Part shown: piece by piece, positions 60,737 to 64,000 of the stretch
How positions within the stretch are numbered: position 1 is the first letter of the stretch
How the letters are laid out: each line of letters begins with the position of its first letter
DNA from: Salinirussus salinus
Lineage (GTDB): Archaea > Halobacteriota > Halobacteria > Halobacteriales > Haloarculaceae
NCBI RefSeq assembly: GCF_009831455.1
Contig: NZ_WOWO01000003.1
Span: 496,001-560,000, forward strand
Direction: 5' to 3'
Length of the DNA stretch: 64,000 nt
Program-made: the position numbers and the translations under genes
Notes under the pieces: model-generated
Seen by the model: only the letters and a program-made list of their open reading frames with translations
The model's database searches: none
Told to the model about the DNA's origin: nothing

Positions 60737-62548
60737 TCAGAACAGCCGCCGGAGGAACCCCCGCCTGGTGGATCGTTCGGCCAGCACCACCGAGCAGTCG
60801 ACGTCCTCGACGACGCCGAGGTGGAGCGACCCGGTGACCAGCCGGGCGAGCAGCCCGCGGTCGGTCGCGCCGATCACGAGCAGGGTGCTCTCGCGCGCCT
60901 CCCGCTCGATCGCGCGCTCGATGTCCCCGGAGTCGTCGACGACGAGCTCGGCGTCACCGAGACCCCGCTCGGCGGCCCAGTCCGCCAGGAACGCCTCGCC
61001 GCGCTCGCGCTCTTCGGGGTTGTCGACGACGTGCATCAGCGTCACCTCGGCGTCGGCAGTCGTCCGGAGACCCTCGACGACCTCGGCGCTCAGGTCGGCG
61101 TGGGGGCTCCGGGCGACCGGGAGGAGGAGTCGCGAGAAGTCGAGGTCCTGGTCCCGCAACACCAGGAAGTCGGAGGGGAGCCGGTGGGTCATCTCGGTCA
61201 GGGGGCGCTCGGTGCGGACGGCGCTCCAGAGCCGGTCGTCGCCCCACTCCATCACCGTCAGGTCCGCGTCCTTCCGGCGTGCGATGTCGAATATCTCCTC
61301 GAAGGAGCGGTGTGACACGACCGTCGACGTCTCGCAGTTCACGTCGTACTGCCCGACGCGCTCGCGGACGTCCGCGAGGAGGTCGTCGGACTCGGCGACG
61401 ATCCGGGCCCGCTGGCTCCGGCCGTACGCGCGGGCACGGCGCTGTGGCATCTGGACGACGTGGACCGCGTGGACGGTGGCGTCCTCGTGTGCGCTGGCGA
61501 CCCGGCAGGCCAGCTCGAGCACGCCCGACTCGGTCCGCGGGTTCGCGATGGGGACGACGACCCGGTACCCTCCCGAGCTTTCGCCCTCGGTCGCGGTGTC
61601 GACCAGCGGGACGTACGAGCGACCGACGAACCCGCCGAAGGCCCACTCCCGGAGCGACAGCTGGCGGGCGGCTCCCTGGAACCGGGCCGACTCGAGGCGG
61701 GTCTCGGTCGTCTGGAAGTAGTTGACGGCCGTCACGAGCACGACCCCGCCGACGGTGTTGCCGGCGAGGACCGGGAGGACGAACTCCCGGAGCCCGAGCA
61801 GCAGGCCGAGGTCGTTGCGGAACACGAGATACAGCATCTCGGTGAAGGAGACGACGACGTGGAACAGCCCCCCCAGCGGGATGGCCAGGAAGGCCAGGTA
61901 GACGACCACCAGCCGGGAGATGGTGTCCCTGGCGGCGTACTCCACCCAGACGACGCCGGCCACGATCAGCCCGGCGAAGACGGCTTTCACGAAGAGCGTT
62001 CCAGGGCTCGTCTCGATGCCCTTCTGGGCGAGGCTCAGGGCGGCCGCCGCACCGTCGGCGGAGAGGACGCCGCCGTAGGCCAGCACCGCCGCGCCGAGCG
62101 CCCCGCCGGCGAAGTTGCCGGCCAGCACCACGACCCAGTTGCGCAACAGCGCCGGGATGCTGGCGAGCCGCTCCAGCGTCAGCGCCACCGGGGGGAGCGT
62201 GTTCTCGGTGTAGAGCTGGTAGCCGCCGATGATGATGTAGATGAAACCCAGCGGGTAGAGCATCGCGCTCAACACCGGGTCGCCGTCGGTCGAGGCTGTC
62301 AGCGACGCGTACAGCAGGAAGGTGATCGTGATGGCGAAGCCGGCCGCGAGCGCGCTGAAGAACAGCTCCCGGCTCCCGGAGGTGATCTCCTCGTCGGCCG
62401 CCGCGACGATCCGCTGGAAGATCTCGTTGGAGGTGAACCGGTCCCGGACGACCGACCCCACGGCCGGCGCCCCGCTGCGGGACTGCTCGACGGCCTCGCG
62501 GACGGTCTCGACCTCGCTCTCCTCCTCGGGGTCGTCTGGCGGTGTCAC
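60737..62548 (-). CDS. Formate/nitrite transporter fused to two UspA domains
   Basis: A 603-aa fusion. Residues from about 35 to 290 form an FNT-type channel with six helices (ELFFSALAAGFAITITFLLY, VVVLAGNFAGGALGAAVLAY). Residues from about 320 to 455 and 460 to 600 are two universal-stress-protein domains. The second ends with VIGATDRGLLARLVTGSLHL, a nucleotide-binding G-x2-G-x9-G-(S/T) pattern; the first lacks a clear one. The UspA pair probably gates the channel in response to nucleotide. The GTG start follows CATTTAACC by about 27 nt. Confidence 0.88.
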   Translation of the reverse strand: MTPPDDPEEESEVETVREAVEQSRSGAPAVGSVVRDRFTSNEIFQRIVAAADEEITSGSRELFFSALAAGFAITITFLLYASLTASTDGDPVLSAMLYPLGFIYIIIGGYQLYTENTLPPVALTLERLASIPALLRNWVVVLAGNFAGGALGAAVLAYGGVLSADGAAAALSLAQKGIETSPGTLFVKAVFAGLIVAGVVWVEYAARDTISRLVVVYLAFLAIPLGGLFHVVVSFTEMLYLVFRNDLGLLLGLREFVLPVLAGNTVGGVVLVTAVNYFQTTETRLESARFQGAARQLSLREWAFGGFVGRSYVPLVDTATEGESSGGYRVVVPIANPRTESGVLELACRVASAHEDATVHAVHVVQMPQRRARAYGRSQRARIVAESDDLLADVRERVGQYDVNCETSTVVSHRSFEEIFDIARRKDADLTVMEWGDDRLWSAVRTERPLTEMTHRLPSDFLVLRDQDLDFSRLLLPVARSPHADLSAEVVEGLRTTADAEVTLMHVVDNPEERERGEAFLADWAAERGLGDAELVVDDSGDIERAIEREARESTLLVIGATDRGLLARLVTGSLHLGVVEDVDCSVVLAERSTRRGFLRRLF

Positions 62549-62647
62549 GCGGGGGGTGTTTCAGCCCGACCGGTTAAATGAGTTGTAGTTCGGCCACCCC
62601 GCGCCAGCCGTCCGGGTCCCGGGATACCCGGGACGGTCAGTCCGTGG

Positions 62648-63370
62648 CTACTCCTTCAGGTCGGCCTCGGAGAGCGCCTCGTTGAGGTCGGCCCGGACCC
62701 GCTCGCCGAGCTCGCGGTCCCGCGCCGTGGTGACCACGCGGTTCTCCTGGACGCTCGAGCCCTCCCGGACCAGCAGGCGGACGTTGCCGGTCCCGTCCGC
62801 GCGGGTGGCCTTGGCGCGCAGCCCCGAGTCCGAGGAGACTCCACCCGCGTCGATGGGACCGGGGATGATCTTCTTGACGTGTGGGTGCTCGGCCACGACC
62901 TCCAGGGCCGCCCGGCCGTCGCGGCCGCCGATCAGCGTCGAGTGGGTTCCGCCGAGTTTCTCGGCGACGGGTGCCTCCACCACCTCCAGGGGCTCCTCGC
63001 CGCCGTGCTCGACGACGTGGGCGACCGGGTCCTCCGCCTCGACGCGGTAGAACTCGTAGCGCAACTGGGCCCGGACCGCCCGCAGCACCTCGCGGTCGCC
63101 GGTGGCGTAGACTTCCTCGGGGCGCTTCCGGCGGACCTCGTCGGCGACCTGCCCGGCAAAGGCGCGCAGCTCCGGCGGCTCGCGCTCGCCGTCGGTCTCG
63201 GGGGTGGTGGTCACCTCCCGCTGTCCGAGGACCTCGCCGTCGGCGATGGTGGTCACGCGGGCCCGCTCGCGGGAGAGTTCCAGGACGACGGTGTCGGCGT
63301 TCTCCGAGCGACAGACCAGACAGTAGTCGCCCGGGCGGGCGAGCGGCGAGCCACAGCGACCGCACTCCAT
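62648..63370 (-). CDS. DUF2103 protein with N-terminal zinc ribbon
   Basis: A 240-aa protein. MECGRCGSPLARPGDYCLVC is a zinc ribbon with two Cys pairs. The rest (RKRPEEVYATGDREVLRAVR, KKIIPGPIDAGG, VQENRVVTTARDRELGERVR) matches the archaeal DUF2103 family, described as predicted metal-binding. CACTTATCGG about 27 nt upstream supports the ATG. Nucleic-acid or ribosome association is plausible but unproven. Confidence 0.85.
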   Translation of the reverse strand: MECGRCGSPLARPGDYCLVCRSENADTVVLELSRERARVTTIADGEVLGQREVTTTPETDGEREPPELRAFAGQVADEVRRKRPEEVYATGDREVLRAVRAQLRYEFYRVEAEDPVAHVVEHGGEEPLEVVEAPVAEKLGGTHSTLIGGRDGRAALEVVAEHPHVKKIIPGPIDAGGVSSDSGLRAKATRADGTGNVRLLVREGSSVQENRVVTTARDRELGERVRADLNEALSEADLKE

Positions 63371-63469
63371 ACCGGATCTGGGGCGCTCGCGCCGATAAGT
63401 GAGGCGATTCGGGGCCCAGTTGTCGTGACTCCCGTCGGTCCGCGAGGCGGGAGAAGTGAGCGTAAATTG

Positions 63470-63579
63470 AGTCGGGCGCACGCTGTCGCGGCTCCGGCCG
63501 CGACGACATCGTGCGAGGGGTGAGCGAGCGAGGGAGCAATAGCGACCGAGTGAGCGAATCGGCTGGGGAGGTGTGTGGT
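63470..63579 (-). repeat. Hairpin-rich intergenic element A, copy 2 (inverted)
   Basis: Read on the minus strand, this matches element A at 1569-1800: CACACACCTCCCCAGCCGAT, CGCTCACTCGG, then CCTCGCAC and GCGACAGCGTGCGCCCGACTC. The inner hairpin is different (GTCGCGGC/GCCGCGAC) but the outer CGCAC/GTGCG pairing is kept. It is much shorter because it lacks the 55-bp double hairpin and adjoining sequence. Confidence 0.6.
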
Positions 63580-63592
63580 GTTGGGTGGAGCT

Positions 63593-63747
63593 GAAAAGGG
63601 CGAGGCGTTGCGGGAAGCACGCCGTCCGCGGCGCGTCGCGCCGCGGGCTCGGGAGAGTTTCGCCCTCCCGGTGACGCAGGCACCGCAGGGAGCGAAGCGA
63701 CTGAGGCGCACAGCGAGGCGCGCGCCCGCAACGCCTCGGGGCTTTCT
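63593..63747 (+). repeat. Long-stem intergenic element B, copy 2
   Basis: A 14-bp perfect stem (63601-63614 with 63725-63738) replaces the stem of the copy at 1821. The flanks GAAAAGGG, AAGCACGC, GCGCACAGCGAGGCGCGCG and GGGCTTTCT are kept. An extra hairpin, CCGCGGCG/CGCCGCGG, lies inside (63626-63646). The spacer 63371-63939 holds no gene. Confidence 0.6.
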
Positions 63748-63939
63748 CACCTGGCTCTCCGCCTTCCGCAATCCCCGAACCAACCATCTCGGCTCTGTTG
63801 AAACGCTCAATCGCTGATATATCGTTGGAGCCGTGCTGAATACACAGCGCGAATGCAGCAGTCGGGGACTGGCGGGACAACGGAGAAGCAGGTAGATCCA
63901 CGCCCTAAAATTAATAAAAGATTGAAATAATGTTCTGTT

Positions 63940-64000
63940 ATGGCAAACTATCGGAGTGCATGGACGCAACGTGTCATCTCGGTCGGTCTGGCAGTGTTGG
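63940..64000 (+). CDS. Start of a probable exported protein, truncated by window end
   Basis: Only 20 codons are visible (MANYRSAWTQRVISVGLAVL), which look like a signal peptide or first membrane helix. The start follows an AT-rich promoter-like stretch (CTAAAATTAATAAAAG). The motif GGCTCTGTTGAAAC and the sequence GTGCTGAATACA lie 100-150 bp upstream and may be insertion-sequence remnants. Confidence 0.45.
   Translation, partial: MANYRSAWTQRVISVGLAVL

Noticed and set aside
1-64000. CRISPR array, rRNA operon, complete insertion sequence, or toxin-antitoxin/defence system
   Set aside because: I saw no regularly spaced direct repeats, no rRNA signature, no intact transposase and no recognisable restriction, CRISPR-Cas or other defence genes.

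Overview
The window is chromosomal DNA from a halophilic archaeon (class Halobacteria). The evidence is very high GC, acidic Asp/Glu-rich proteins, TATA-like boxes about 27 nt upstream of many start codons (leaderless transcription), haloarchaeal lipoproteins with twin-arginine or lipobox signals, an archaeal type A RNase P RNA, and the archaeal eL43 - rpoP - pcc1 - prefoldin beta - DUF3194 cluster. I cannot name the genus.

Layout. 1-9.7 kb: two acyl-CoA synthetases, an HSL-type esterase, a CHY zinc-finger protein, an EamA permease, a metallo-beta-lactamase-fold hydrolase, a class C beta-lactamase-like hydrolase and an MFS permease preceded by a possible coupled 33-codon leader. 9.9-13.7 kb: a compact minus-strand operon (acyl-CoA dehydrogenase, enoyl-CoA hydratase, beta-keto acid cleavage enzyme, dienoyl-CoA-reductase-like SDR) that looks like a dedicated acid-degradation module. 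13.8-14.2 kb: rnpB. 14.3-20.1 kb: two small hypotheticals, a beta-CASP nuclease, an iron-transport-like lipoprotein, a regulator/membrane-protein pair and a CoA-disulfide-reductase-type flavoprotein. 20.1-25.9 kb: an accessory, visibly less GC-rich block with a lipoprotein, a DICT/winged-helix pair, an orphan membrane protein and gene wreckage including a tail-fibre chaperone (peptidase S74) end. 26-42 kb: enoyl-CoA hydratase, HD hydrolase, amidase, acetyltransferase, cysteine hydrolase, a tandem pair of Hvo_1808-type metallopeptidase lipoproteins, nicotinate phosphoribosyltransferase, an intron-containing tRNA-Lys, a ParB-HTH-like protein, ZIP and CorA transporters, an FMN-binding protein and a third acyl-CoA synthetase. 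42-46.4 kb: a second accessory stretch (formyl-THF cyclo-ligase-like protein, erythromycin-esterase-like lipoprotein, serine hydrolase). 46.4-57.7 kb: cupin, hydrolases, thioesterase, MFS, amidohydrolase, M24 peptidase, NicO-type transporter, luciferase-like oxidoreductase, kinase-like and HAD proteins, bifunctional nuclease. 58-64 kb: secreted and small proteins, the conserved translation/transcription/chaperone cluster, an FNT-UspA-UspA fusion, DUF2103, and the start of a further gene.

The most unusual content is non-coding. Two related hairpin-rich intergenic elements lie near the two ends of the window. Between the copies, a 13-14 bp stem is completely different in sequence yet perfectly paired in each, inside conserved flanks. 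A 55-bp double-hairpin unit from one of these intergenic regions is also present inside the beta-CASP nuclease gene, in frame, bounded by a 6-bp direct repeat, where it adds 20 residues to the protein. Together these suggest a family of small palindromic elements able to insert into both spacers and genes.
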